Positions 46,553-55,276 of a stretch of DNA of 64,000 nt are shown piece after piece. Under the pieces are notes generated by a model. It made no database searches, had not been told where the DNA came from, and saw nothing but the letters and a program-made list of their open reading frames with translations. Each line of letters opens with the position of its first letter. Position 1 is the stretch's first letter. Source of the DNA: Bacteroidota bacterium (GTDB lineage: Bacteria; Bacteroidota; Bacteroidia; 2-12-FULL-35-15); contig PLYN01000060.1 in NCBI GenBank assembly GCA_003151815.1, forward strand, positions 58,180 through 122,179, in the 5' to 3' direction. A program made the position numbers and the translations under genes.

Positions 46553-46683
46553 TTATTAGTTGTTAGTTATTAGTGATTAGTCAATGCTGGTTATAGGGAG
46601 GGTAGACAAGAAAAAGAAACACGCAACACTAAGTTACTAAGTACACTACTAATAACTAACCACTAATAACTAATAACTAAAAA
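46550..46683. repeat. TTAGTTATTAG-family inverted-repeat spacer, copy 3
   Basis: TAGTTATTAGTTGTTAG words at the left mirror ACTAATAACTAATAACTAA at the right around a core with GTAGACAAG. It joins the TPR gene stop directly to the start of the next gene. Confidence 0.72.
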
Positions 46684-47106
46684 ATGAGCGATCCAATTCA
46701 AGTTCCTAAAAAACTACGTTCTGCGGTTTTGTTTAATGTGGCAAATGATCTGCTATTATCTTTTTCATTGTTTTTTTTTCCTGAAAACTTTATTGAATCT
46801 TCGGGATGGTTTTCGTCTGATCCTTTTGCATTTCGTTTAATTGCAGCCGGGTTAACTGCTGTAGCAATTGAATTTTATCTGATCCGTAATGGAAGTATCG
46901 AAAGATATAAAAGTTTATTAAACATTAAAGTAACTACTTTAGGAATTGGTTTTTTTGGTGTGACTATGTCGATGGTTCAAAGCACTCATCAGCCAATAAT
47001 TGCTGAATGGATACTTTTTGGCGGACTGTTAATACCCTTTATTCAGTTGGGTTATTGGAGAATACATCTTGGTAAATTAGAACAAAATAAAAAAAACAAG
47101 GAATAG
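46684..47106 (+). CDS. small four-helix membrane protein of unknown function
   Basis: I do not recognise this 140-aa protein. It has four hydrophobic segments (about 12-32, 45-67, 80-97, 106-125), an SDP-start soluble N-terminus, and a basic C-terminus (LGKLEQNKKNKE). The plan suggests a small inner membrane protein with both ends in the cytoplasm. It starts immediately after a repeat element and no promoter is evident inside that element. Reads as a real gene because of its clean codon structure and start at the repeat boundary. Confidence 0.65.
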   Translation: MSDPIQVPKKLRSAVLFNVANDLLLSFSLFFFPENFIESSGWFSSDPFAFRLIAAGLTAVAIEFYLIRNGSIERYKSLLNIKVTTLGIGFFGVTMSMVQSTHQPIIAEWILFGGLLIPFIQLGYWRIHLGKLEQNKKNKE

Positions 47107-47165
47107 CAGATTGTAAAAAAATGATAATGATTTTGTGTCGATGCTACTTGCTCTTTTGGAAAATA

Positions 47166-47173
47166 TAATTTTG
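47166..47173 (+). promoter_or_regulatory. candidate promoter -7 box of the small lipoprotein
   Basis: TAATTTTG matches TAnnTTTG, 22 nt before the small lipoprotein start codon. Confidence 0.42.
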
Positions 47174-47195
47174 TAAAACAATAATAAAAAAAAAC

Positions 47196-47345
47196 ATGAA
47201 AAAATTTTTAAATTTAATTGTTTTGGCATTGATTGTTTTCTCTTTGATAAACTGCGGAAGTTCGAAGAAATCTAAAGTGGCCAAGCTTGACGAAAAAACA
47301 AAAAAATATTGGAAATGGAACTCTGCAACCGGTGGTGAATGGTAG
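47196..47345 (+). CDS. 49-aa small lipoprotein
   Basis: Too short for the ORF track. It reads MKKFLNLIVLALIVFSLINC followed by GSSKKSKVAKLDEKTKKYWKWNSATGGEW. The start is a canonical lipoprotein signal with a lipobox LINC; the mature part is only 30 residues, basic then aromatic (YWKWN). A promoter-like TAATTTTG precedes it. Function unknown. The convergent DUF4199 gene lies 20 nt beyond its stop. Confidence 0.72.
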   Translation: MKKFLNLIVLALIVFSLINCGSSKKSKVAKLDEKTKKYWKWNSATGGEW

Positions 47346-47365
47346 TTAGGATGAATACAAGCAGT

Positions 47366-47875
47366 TTAGTTTGCACTGAAACTATGAGGATCTTTTTTTT
47401 GGAAAATAGCTCCGGCAAGTAAAGAAATGATAAGTCCAAAGAAAAGAACGGGTGGTATTAATTTGTATGAACTAAAGTTGCTTCTTTCACCATCTAAAAA
47501 TTTTTGAAGATCAGCATCCTTCACGTTATGGGCTATAGCTGCTTTTTTTGCTTCACTTAAAAAATACTCAATGGTGTCGGGAGTAATATAAGTGTAATAA
47601 AAATAATTAAATATAGCGAGAGTAAGCGCCAATATTAAACTAAATACAACTCCTGCTTTTAAAGCATTATTAAATTCTAAAAAACCTTTGTTGTTTTTTC
47701 TGGTCAAAAAAACAGTGATGAATATTCCGGTGAAGAGTAACCCGAGGGTAACAAAATTTCTGATCACATATACTTCAATAGAATAAAAGCCAAGACTTTT
47801 TGCAACTGCGTACCATGCAATGCAATTGATAATTCCGGCAATGATAGCTGATTTTACATTTAAGGAAATCTTCAT
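47366..47875 (-). CDS. DUF4199 family membrane protein
   Basis: A 169-aa protein with four hydrophobic segments (about 8-25, 35-57, 75-95, 140-160). The pattern NVKSAIIAGIINCIAWYAVAKSLGF, TRKNNKGFLEFNNALKAGVVFSLILALTLAIFNYFYYTYI and the helical loop before the last helix fit DUF4199, a family of unknown role widespread in Bacteroidota. It sits alone between the small lipoprotein and rho. Confidence 0.78.
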   Translation of the reverse strand: MKISLNVKSAIIAGIINCIAWYAVAKSLGFYSIEVYVIRNFVTLGLLFTGIFITVFLTRKNNKGFLEFNNALKAGVVFSLILALTLAIFNYFYYTYITPDTIEYFLSEAKKAAIAHNVKDADLQKFLDGERSNFSSYKLIPPVLFFGLIISLLAGAIFQKKDPHSFSAN

Positions 47876-47896
47876 ATTTTTTAATAGTCTTGAGAA

Positions 47897-48022
47897 GTTA
47901 GTCTATAGTCTTTAGTTATTAGTGATTAGTTGTTAGTTATTAGTGGTTAAATTGAAGTGTCGTTTTGTCTATTTTCTTATTCACACTTAACTTATAACTA
48001 ACAACTAATCACTAACAACTAT
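47897..48022. repeat. TTAGTTATTAG-family inverted-repeat spacer, copy 4
   Basis: TTAGTTATTAGTGATTAG on the left mirrors CTAACAACTAATCACTAAC on the right, with a core containing TTGTCTATTTTC. It lies just beyond the rho stop codon, so it could form a long hairpin at the end of rho mRNA. Confidence 0.72.
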
Positions 48023-48023
48023 T

Positions 48024-49709
48024 CTAGCCGTTCATGGAAATTAAAAACTCCTCGTTGGTTTGCGTATTTTTTATTCTGTCTCTCATAAATTCCATTGCTT
48101 CAACAGGATTCATATCTGACAAATGTTTACGCAATATCCAAACGCGTTGTTGAGTTTCTTTATCGATCAACAGATCTTCTCTTCGTGTGCTGGATGCGAT
48201 AATATCGATAGCAGGATATACGCGTTTGTTTGCAATTTTACGGTCGAGTTGAATTTCGGAGTTACCCGTACCTTTAAATTCTTCAAAGATAACTTCATCC
48301 ATTTTAGAACCTGTATCGGTAAGCGCTGTAGCAATGATAGTGAGTGAACCACCGCCTTCAATTTTACGGGCAGCACCAAAAAAACGTTTCGGCTTGTGTA
48401 ATGCATTTGCATCCACACCACCGCTTAATACTTTACCTGATGCAGGTTGCACAGTATTGTAAGCTCTTGCCAAACGGGTTATTGAATCTAACAGGATACA
48501 AACATCATGGCCACATTCCACCATACGTTTTGCTTTTTCCAGAACGATGTTAGCGATCTTTACGTGACGGTCGGCAGGCTCATCGAACGTAGAAGCAATG
48601 ACTTCAGCTTTTACGCTGCGAGCCATATCTGTAACCTCTTCAGGGCGCTCGTCTATCAATAATATTATTAAATATGTTTCAGGATGATTATATGCAATAG
48701 CATTGGCGATGTCTTTTAATAAAACGGTTTTACCTGTTTTGGGTTGTGCAACAATTAATGCACGTTGTCCTTTACCAATTGGAGTGATCAGATCTACAAT
48801 ACGTGAGGATAAATTTTGTTGAGGGTGACCGGTAAGGTTAAATTTCTCGTAAGGAAAAAGTGGTGTTAGGTAGTCGAATGGCACACGGTCGCGCACGAAA
48901 GCCGGTTCACGTCCATTTATTTTTTCAACTTTTATAAGTGGGAAATATTTTTCTCCTTCTTTGGGAGGACGAATGCTTCCACGAACAGTATCACCGGTTT
49001 TTAATCCGAATAATTTTATTTGTGATTGAGACACATAAATATCATCGGGGGATGTTAAGTAGTTATAGTCTGAAGAACGTAAAAATCCGTAACCATCAGG
49101 CATTGTTTCCAATACACCTTCGCTGGTAACGATGCCATCAAAATTAAAAAGGTCTTGTTGGCGAGGATTAAAACGATTGCGGTTTTGATTGTCGCGGCGT
49201 TCAATAGAAGTATCCACAATATGTTCAGAAGAACGTTCTGTTGTGCTTTCTGAAGAGTTTTCGTGGTTATTCTCGTTTTCGTTATTGTTTTCGTTTGTAC
49301 TTTCTGTATTATTTACTGTGAAAGTTTCATTATCATTATTTTCTGAAATATTTGATCTTACTTCGGAAGGAGTATTTTCAATTATATTTTCTGTTTTTTG
49401 AGCTTCTGCCGGATGATATTCGTCATGAAAAAATTTCGGAGCTTCAGTTTCTTTTGTTTTTGATTCGGTATCAATATTATCCAGACGCACTTTACGCGGG
49501 CGTAAGGTTTTGTGTTCATCATCATGATGAGTAATTGTTTTTTCAGTAGCAGGAGGTGGAGTAGAAGTGGGGTTAATGGCTTGATGATCGAGGATATTGT
49601 AAATAAGCTCTTGTTTTTTTAGTGCTTCATACTTAGGAATGTTTAAGTTTTTAGCAATTTCTTTAAGCTCACCAACAAGTTTGTTGTTCAATTCAATAAT
49701 GTCGTACAT
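48024..49709 (-). CDS. rho: transcription termination factor Rho
   Basis: Hexameric RNA helicase that ends transcription. I start at [25 protein letters not shown], 8 codons inside the listed ORF, the usual Rho start. The order is Rho N-terminal helical domain (to about 45); a long low-complexity Asn/Glu/Ser-rich insertion (about 60-185) absent from E. coli Rho; the RNA-binding cold-shock-like domain ([20 protein letters not shown]); and the ATPase with Walker [36 protein letters not shown] and [22 protein letters not shown]. At 561 aa it is about 140 residues longer than E. coli Rho, mainly because of the insertion, a pattern known in this phylum. Confidence 0.97.
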   Translation of the reverse strand: MYDIIELNNKLVGELKEIAKNLNIPKYEALKKQELIYNILDHQAINPTSTPPPATEKTITHHDDEHKTLRPRKVRLDNIDTESKTKETEAPKFFHDEYHPAEAQKTENIIENTPSEVRSNISENNDNETFTVNNTESTNENNNENENNHENSSESTTERSSEHIVDTSIERRDNQNRNRFNPRQQDLFNFDGIVTSEGVLETMPDGYGFLRSSDYNYLTSPDDIYVSQSQIKLFGLKTGDTVRGSIRPPKEGEKYFPLIKVEKINGREPAFVRDRVPFDYLTPLFPYEKFNLTGHPQQNLSSRIVDLITPIGKGQRALIVAQPKTGKTVLLKDIANAIAYNHPETYLIILLIDERPEEVTDMARSVKAEVIASTFDEPADRHVKIANIVLEKAKRMVECGHDVCILLDSITRLARAYNTVQPASGKVLSGGVDANALHKPKRFFGAARKIEGGGSLTIIATALTDTGSKMDEVIFEEFKGTGNSEIQLDRKIANKRVYPAIDIIASSTRREDLLIDKETQQRVWILRKHLSDMNPVEAMEFMRDRIKNTQTNEEFLISMNG

Positions 49710-49913
49710 AGTTTTTTTGTTTGGTTTATACAATCAATTAGTCGCGATAGTTATCGGGATAATCCGGGGAAAGGCTAATTAATAAATTAGTTTTTTTGGG
49801 TTAATTTTTTGAAAGATTTTCGTGGTTTGATTTGTTACAAGAATTCATAACAGCGGAAACGCATTACAATAATACAAATATTTTTTAATATACAAATAAT
49901 ATATTTTTATTAT

Positions 49914-50411
49914 TTACGCCCTTTCCTCAAGTTCAATAACTTCCAGATCTTTTATTTTTTCAGCATCAATGGTAAACCTGACAAGGGTTTTAACTTTATG
50001 AAAGCCATGCATTCCTGCTGCGCCGGGGTTGATATGCAATAAATGATACTTATCATCGAACATCACTTTTAATATATGGGAGTGTCCGCAGATGAATAAT
50101 TTAGGCGGGTCTTTCCTTATTTCAGTGATGGCATCAGGAGAATAATTGTTGGGGTATCCACCAATATGAGTCATAAAAACATCAACACCTTCGCACATGA
50201 ACCGTTGATTTTTCGGGTGTATCTTGCGAACATCCTGCCCGTCGATATTTCCGTAAACAGCTATCACAGGTTTTATCTTCGATAGTTGATCGGTGATTGA
50301 AATGGTACCTATGTCGCCGGCATGCCAGATCTGGTCGCAGGTTTCAAAGTATTTAAAAATCTTGGGATCTAAATAATTATGTGTGTCGGAAAGAAGCGCT
50401 ATCCGTTGCAT
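49914..50411 (-). CDS. YfcE/MJ0936-type metallophosphoesterase
   Basis: A 165-aa calcineurin-like phosphoesterase. Metal-binding motifs are all present: LLSDTHN (D8/H10), WHAGDIG, VYGNIDG (GNxD), MTHIGGYP and CGHSHILKV (GHSH). Small stand-alone members hydrolyse phosphodiesters and are cytosolic. The 180-nt gap to rho upstream holds AT-rich sequence and no recognisable feature. Confidence 0.92.
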   Translation of the reverse strand: MQRIALLSDTHNYLDPKIFKYFETCDQIWHAGDIGTISITDQLSKIKPVIAVYGNIDGQDVRKIHPKNQRFMCEGVDVFMTHIGGYPNNYSPDAITEIRKDPPKLFICGHSHILKVMFDDKYHLLHINPGAAGMHGFHKVKTLVRFTIDAEKIKDLEVIELEERA

Positions 50412-50449
50412 AAAAATAGTTTAAAGTTCAAAGTTTGAAGATAGTGGTA

Positions 50450-51292
50450 TTATATTGATGTGAGATTATTACTTTTCACCCAGCCAATATTACCGTTGGC
50501 AATTTTAATTTCAACCCAGTCATCATCTTCCTGGGTGATGTTTACCTTGGTGCCTTCGTGTAAAATAAAAAGCTTGGTGCCTTTTTCATTTGGAGAACCT
50601 GTGGCAGTTACCGATGCTGAAGTTATGATCGCATCGCTGCTGTATTTTGTAAGATCGTATTTATGCCTGGCAATAAAAAACAGGAATACGCTTGCAAGTA
50701 TCAGGATGGTGCCACCGAAAAAGCCCAATTGTTTTATGCTGCGATTGGTTGAGGAAATATATAGTCCGAATAAAATTAATGCAATTACAACAGATAATAT
50801 GCAAGCTACCGACCAGCCTTTTTCAGTAAGCAGATGAACAATATCATCCTTCCATTCTTTTAAAAACAATTGGGGAGCAGCATCAATTTTATCTTCTATT
50901 TTTTGGTTGGCTAATTTCAAATTAACAGCAATATCTTCGTCGTCGGGATTTAATTTTTTTGCACGTTCATAATTTAAGATCGCATGAGCAATGTTGTTGG
51001 ATTTATAATATGCATTACCCAGATTAAAATAAAGTTCAGATGCTTCTTCGCCTTTGTTTATAATACTTTCGTAAAGTTTAATTGCGTTTTCGTAATTACC
51101 TTTTGCGTATTCATGATTGGCACTATCCAGAATATTTTTATTTTCATTTGCTTTTGTAAATGAAATATTAAAAACAAATAAAAAGGTAAAGGTTAATTTT
51201 ATGGCTTTGGCCCATCTCAACCCCATACGCCCCTTGGACACCTTCTCCATTTGGAGAGGGAGATTTGAAACAATTTCTTTATTTAATTTCAT
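50450..51292 (-). CDS. batE: BatE: TPR and SH3 membrane protein
   Basis: Last gene of the Bat (aerotolerance) operon. The 280-aa protein has a hydrophobic signal (KLTFTFLFVFNISFTKA, about 32-48), TPR repeats (EYAKGNYENAIKLYESIINKG; YYKSNNIAHAILNYERAKKLNPDDEDIAVNLKLANQKIED), two TM segments (about 155-200) and a C-terminal bacterial SH3 domain (TKLFILHEGTKVNITQEDDDWVEIKIANGNIGWVKSNNL). The start overlaps the batD stop by 14 nt. Odd point: residues about 10-26 (LPLQMEKVSKGRMGLRW) are written by a CCCTCTCC-type repeat, so the N-terminus is unusual; a start at MGLRWAKAIKL, 22 codons later, is also possible. Confidence 0.87.
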   Translation of the reverse strand: MKLNKEIVSNLPLQMEKVSKGRMGLRWAKAIKLTFTFLFVFNISFTKANENKNILDSANHEYAKGNYENAIKLYESIINKGEEASELYFNLGNAYYKSNNIAHAILNYERAKKLNPDDEDIAVNLKLANQKIEDKIDAAPQLFLKEWKDDIVHLLTEKGWSVACILSVVIALILFGLYISSTNRSIKQLGFFGGTILILASVFLFFIARHKYDLTKYSSDAIITSASVTATGSPNEKGTKLFILHEGTKVNITQEDDDWVEIKIANGNIGWVKSNNLTSI

Positions 51293-53090
51293 TTTCTATT
51301 TTCATAATTAGTTCAACGGTACCATTGTAAATGCTATTCAGATCGCCTGAAACAGCGCTTGGAGCATAACGTGCATACTCACAATTATCGAGAGTACTTA
51401 TCAATTGTTGAATGGTAGCTTCGTTTACATTTTTTGCTTTAAGCATTTCCGAAATGTGTTCCTTATTGAGATCAGCTGCATTAATGTTTAGCTTGTCGCC
51501 AATATATCCATACAAGGCTTTAAATATCTCGATGTAAAATTGTTCCTTGTTATTTGATTTTAAATGCTGCTCTGCAATGACCAGACGTTTTTTTGCAATT
51601 TTAGTGGCCTTACGGCTTTTAACGGCAACTGCATCTTTGTTTTGTTCGTTGTGTTTTTTTCTGACAACAATAAATCCAATGAAGGCAATAAAAGGACTGA
51701 TCAAGCCTGCATAAAATAAAGGGGAGCCAAAAAAGTAATTGTCTTTTGATTTAAGTATAATGTTGTTTGTTTTAATATAACGAATATCGTTACCCAACAT
51801 TTTTACATCTTCTTTACTTCTTGAATTTACAATATTGGTAGTTGCATCTTCCGGATTTCCTTTATCTACATGAATATTAAATTCCGGTGAAGGCAGTGTA
51901 ATATATTCCTTTTTTTGCGGATCAAAATAACTGAAATTAATCTGATCAATTTTGTAATCACCCTCATGACGTGGAATGATAAGGTAATCAAACGATTTAC
52001 TACCGCTCACTCCGTTAGCACCTGCGGTAATGTTTTCCTTGACCTTAGGATCGTAGGTTTCAAAATCCTCAGGGAAATTAATTGTTGAAGGGGTAACTAG
52101 TTTAATGTTACCACTTCCGGATAGCGTAATGGTTAAGTTAACAGCATCATTGGCTTTTATTTTATCTTTACTTATTTGTGCTTTGAAGGAATAGTTGCCC
52201 ACAGCACCGGAAAATCCGGTAGGTTTTTTTGCTTCAGGTAAAGGAGAAATATCAATAGTTATGGGTTTGCTTTTAACAGCAATAACAATATCTTCATAGC
52301 CACCACCAAAAAACTGCTCAAATACATCACGAGGTTTTCTGTTGGATTGTTTTCTCACTGCACATTCAACTTTCATGGGTTCGATCTCAAGTTTTCCGCT
52401 TCGTTGTGCAAACAAATAAGTGCGTTTCAATTCACCCACCTGATAAACTACTCCATCAATAGTTTCGTTGGTAAGTTGTATTTGTTGATTGCTTGCAACA
52501 TCCTGTGTCCAGAATCCGGTATAGTCAGGAAACTTAACATCCTGAAAACCGCGTAGCTGATACCTTGTATATACTTTTTGGGTAACCGTTATTTGTTCGC
52601 CCTGATACGCTTTTGTTTTGTCGATGGTAGTTCTCACAAAAAGATTATCACTTACATTTTCAGTAGAAGGCGCTGATGGATTTTGTGCTGCCTGATTATT
52701 ACCTTGTTGTTGTTGACTGGGAGCGCCTTTTACAACCTCAATATTGATGGAGTTGGATTGAACATTTGTTCCATTTACATTTACGGTGGCCGGACCTATT
52801 GTAATTTTCCCTTCTTTTTTTGCCGCAAGAATATACGATAGGGAAATGGATTGACTCATGGCTCCATTTACAAATGACATGCTGGTAGATTGGTTGGGAC
52901 CGGAGTACACATCAAAATTTGTTAATGGTGGTGCCTGAAAATTATTACCACTGTTATTTAATGTAAATGAGACCTGAAATTGTTCTCCTACAGCAACTTT
53001 AGTTTTACTTGCCTGAGCAGTAAATTTTTGTGCCAAAGCAATATTCGCTAAGGATACAATAAGTGTTAATATGCAAACGGTTTTTTTCAT
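51279..53090 (-). CDS. batD: BatD (oxygen tolerance) membrane protein
   Basis: A 603-aa envelope protein of the BatD family. A signal peptide (LTLIVSLANIALAQ) precedes repeated beta-sandwich domains: FTAQASKTKVAVGEQFQVSFTLN, LFVRTTIDKTKAYQGEQITVTQKVYTRYQL, and GNYSFKAQISKDKIKANDAVNLTITLSGSGNIKL. A TM segment (about 460-480, YAGLISPFIAFIGFIVV) follows and a cytoplasmic helical tail closes it. Low-complexity linker SQQQQGNNQAAQNPSAPS near 125-145. Bat proteins are thought to form an envelope complex for stress tolerance; details are not settled. Confidence 0.9.
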   Translation of the reverse strand: MKKTVCILTLIVSLANIALAQKFTAQASKTKVAVGEQFQVSFTLNNSGNNFQAPPLTNFDVYSGPNQSTSMSFVNGAMSQSISLSYILAAKKEGKITIGPATVNVNGTNVQSNSINIEVVKGAPSQQQQGNNQAAQNPSAPSTENVSDNLFVRTTIDKTKAYQGEQITVTQKVYTRYQLRGFQDVKFPDYTGFWTQDVASNQQIQLTNETIDGVVYQVGELKRTYLFAQRSGKLEIEPMKVECAVRKQSNRKPRDVFEQFFGGGYEDIVIAVKSKPITIDISPLPEAKKPTGFSGAVGNYSFKAQISKDKIKANDAVNLTITLSGSGNIKLVTPSTINFPEDFETYDPKVKENITAGANGVSGSKSFDYLIIPRHEGDYKIDQINFSYFDPQKKEYITLPSPEFNIHVDKGNPEDATTNIVNSRSKEDVKMLGNDIRYIKTNNIILKSKDNYFFGSPLFYAGLISPFIAFIGFIVVRKKHNEQNKDAVAVKSRKATKIAKKRLVIAEQHLKSNNKEQFYIEIFKALYGYIGDKLNINAADLNKEHISEMLKAKNVNEATIQQLISTLDNCEYARYAPSAVSGDLNSIYNGTVELIMKIENEIK

Positions 53091-53095
53091 TTTTA

Positions 53096-53250
53096 ATACA
53101 GTTTAAAGTTCGAAAGTTTAAAGTTTGAAAGTTAAAATACATTTCAAGTTTAATCTTGTTGACCTTAGCTTATTCTTTATCGATTAAAAAAAACATATTA
53201 GTATTATAATATTTAGTTTGTTCAGGAACTTTAAACTTTCGAACTAAAAG
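53096..53250. repeat. AAGTTTGAAAGTT-word spacer between batC and batD
   Basis: AGTTTAAAGTTCGAAAGTTTAAAG on one side and AACTTTAAACTTTCGAACT on the other make an inverted repeat around about 90 nt of unremarkable AT-rich sequence. Same word family as in the rpoZ-coaBC gap. Confidence 0.6.
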
Positions 53251-53251
53251 A

Positions 53252-54001
53252 TCACCAATCTTTTTCAATATCTACCTTCACACCTTGAACTTTCGCTTTC
53301 TTACGTTTGTCCTGCAAATTTTTTTCATCGTTCTGCAAGGCATCTAACAAACGTTTCGCATCTTCTTTTGAGATCTCCTCTTTTTTTGGTTTTTCTTCTT
53401 CTTTATTTTCTTTATCCTTTTTGTCTTCGCACTCTTTTTTATCCTGCTCTTTTTTCTCTTTGTCTTTCTTGTCCTTGTCTTTGCTGTCTTTGTTCTTATC
53501 GTCTTTTTTATCCTTGTCTTCCTTCTTGTCTTTTTTATCTTTATTTTGTTTTTGTTGCTGTTGTTGCTGTTTTAACATTTGCTGTGCATAAGCTAAATTA
53601 TAACGGGTATCTTCATCATTTGGATTGTTTTTCAACGCGTTTTTATATGCATCGGCACCTTCCTGATATTTTTTTGATTTCATTAATGCGTTACCCAAAT
53701 TGTGATAAGCCTTTGATAGTGTATCTTTCGATGAAGCGCGATGAGTCAGTAACTGAAATTGTGCAGCAGCTTCTTCATATTTCCCTTGCTGATAATAGGC
53801 ATCGCCAAGGTTAAAAGCACCTTTGTAAGAATCTTTATTTTGGTTTAAAGAACGTGTGTAATTTTTTTCTGCTTCACTATAATTTTTTTTCTCGTATTGA
53901 CCGTTGCCCTCGCGGATGAATTTTTTTTCTTGCTGAGCGTTTGAAGCAGAAGGTAGAAGGTAGAAGGTAGAAGACAGAAAGACAAAAAGAAGATAATTCA
54001 T
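53252..54001 (-). CDS. batC: BatC: TPR protein with Lys/Asp-rich tail
   Basis: I start at MNYLLFVFLSSTFYLLPSASNAQ, a good signal peptide; the listed start 21 codons earlier overlaps the batB stop (TAATG) and is an alternative. The mature protein has TPR repeats (FIREGNGQYEKKNYSEAEKNYTRSLNQNKDSYKGAFNLGDAYYQQGKYEEAAAQFQLLT; YHNLGNALMKSKKYQEGADAYKNALKNNPNDEDTRYNLAYAQQML), a Gln run, then about 65 residues of K/D/E only (KDKKDKKEDKDKKDDK), and a conserved-looking end (KEDAKRLLDALQNDEKNLQDKRKK). Part of the Bat complex. The signal peptide region is written by AGAAGGTAG repeats. Confidence 0.85.
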   Translation of the reverse strand: MNYLLFVFLSSTFYLLPSASNAQQEKKFIREGNGQYEKKNYSEAEKNYTRSLNQNKDSYKGAFNLGDAYYQQGKYEEAAAQFQLLTHRASSKDTLSKAYHNLGNALMKSKKYQEGADAYKNALKNNPNDEDTRYNLAYAQQMLKQQQQQQKQNKDKKDKKEDKDKKDDKNKDSKDKDKKDKEKKEQDKKECEDKKDKENKEEEKPKKEEISKEDAKRLLDALQNDEKNLQDKRKKAKVQGVKVDIEKDW

Positions 54002-54063
54002 TCGAATATGTTTCGAATGAACAAGGCAAAGTAGAGTATTGATATGTTTTTCTATTGCAAACA

Positions 54064-55101
54064 TTATTTTTTGTCGTTAAATAAATTCAATTGTTCATAG
54101 AGTTTACTCTTACGTTCAGTTAAAAATGTTTCTATCAGTAAGAGGATAAAAGCAGCGGCAATGAACCATTGAAAACGATCTTCATAATCGCTGTACATCT
54201 TACTTTCAAATTCTTTTTTCTCCAGTTTGTTGATGGCATCCATAACATAATTTAAACCTGAATCAGAGTTAGTAGCGCGAATAAAAATTCCATTTCCGGC
54301 AGTTGCGATCTCTTTTAATGTCTGCTCATTTAATTTAGTCATGATAGTGTTGCCATTTTTATCCTTTCTGAATCCTTCACGAACATTGTTTTTGTAGATA
54401 GGGATTGGAGCTCCATCAACCGAACCCATACCAATGGTATTAATGGTGATACCTTTTTCAGCAGCAGCTTCAGCAGCCTTCACCGCATCATCTTCGTGGT
54501 TTTCTCCATCAGTGATAATGAGGATCGCTTTATTTTTTCCTTCATCTTTACCGAAGGACTCCACCGCTAAATTAATAGCCGCGCCAATGGCTGTTCCTTG
54601 TGTTGGGATCATATCGGTATTGATACTTTCTAAAAATAATTTTGAGGCAGCATAATCTGTGGTGATAGGCAGTTGAACATACGCTTCACCACCAAAAACA
54701 ATAATTCCGATTCTATCACCTTCTAATTTATCTACCAGTTTGGATATTGATTGCTTTGCTTTTTCCAAACGGTTAGGTTGCAGATCTTCGGCTTTCATAC
54801 TGTTTGAAACATCAAGACAGATCATTATATCAGCACCTTTACGCTTCACTTCTTCCAATTTTGTTCCGCTTTGCGGGTTGACAATTCCAATGATCACCAA
54901 TGAAAAGGCAAATAAGAACAATATGAATTTCCAGATCCGTTTCGCTTTGGATACATCCGGAAATAATTGCTGAATGATAGCAATATCACCATAGCTTTCC
55001 AAGGCTTTTTTTCTCCAACGATTCGTCATCCAATATAGTATGATGAAGATCGGTATTAAGCCCAATGCGTATAAAAAATATTTATTTTCTAGTTGAAACA
55101 C
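54064..55101 (-). CDS. batB: BatB: VWA-domain membrane protein
   Basis: A 345-aa protein: N-terminal TM pair (YALGLIPIFIILYW; WKFILFLFAFSLVIIGIVNP), a von Willebrand A domain with MIDAS motif DVSNSM (DxSxS), the downstream Thr in TTDYAAS and IIVFGGEAYVQLPIT, TDGENHEDDAV, and a final TM (WFIAAAFILLLIETFL). It resembles BatA closely. VWA metal-dependent contact sites suggest assembly of a membrane complex with BatA. Confidence 0.92.
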   Translation of the reverse strand: MFQLENKYFLYALGLIPIFIILYWMTNRWRKKALESYGDIAIIQQLFPDVSKAKRIWKFILFLFAFSLVIIGIVNPQSGTKLEEVKRKGADIMICLDVSNSMKAEDLQPNRLEKAKQSISKLVDKLEGDRIGIIVFGGEAYVQLPITTDYAASKLFLESINTDMIPTQGTAIGAAINLAVESFGKDEGKNKAILIITDGENHEDDAVKAAEAAAEKGITINTIGMGSVDGAPIPIYKNNVREGFRKDKNGNTIMTKLNEQTLKEIATAGNGIFIRATNSDSGLNYVMDAINKLEKKEFESKMYSDYEDRFQWFIAAAFILLLIETFLTERKSKLYEQLNLFNDKK

Positions 55102-55107
55102 CTTTTA

Positions 55108-55275
55108 AATAGTTATCAGTTGTTAGTGATTAGTTGTTAGTTAGAATACTTGCATAATAATTATATTTACTATCAACATATATCTTTTATTTATTTTTTA
55201 TTGTCTACTGTTTTATTGTTGTCTACTTTAAATTATCTGTTTTTCTAACCACTGATAACTAACCTCTAATAACTA
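55108..55275. repeat. TTAGTTATTAG-family element, copy 5 (direct repeat flanking batA)
   Basis: Arms TTAGTGATTAGTTGTTAG and CCACTGATAACTAACCTC around a core that is shared, same orientation, with the copy on the other side of batA: ATTATATTTACTATCAACAT and beyond, TACTGTTTTAT, and TTTTCTAACCACTGATAAC. No ORF. Confidence 0.78.
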
Positions 55276-55276
55276 T

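Noticed and set aside
50460-50837. 125-aa plus-strand ORF
   Set aside because: Antisense shadow of batE.
53368-53814. 148-aa plus-strand ORF
   Set aside because: Antisense shadow of the Lys/Asp-rich part of batC; residue composition is that of a reversed low-complexity tract.
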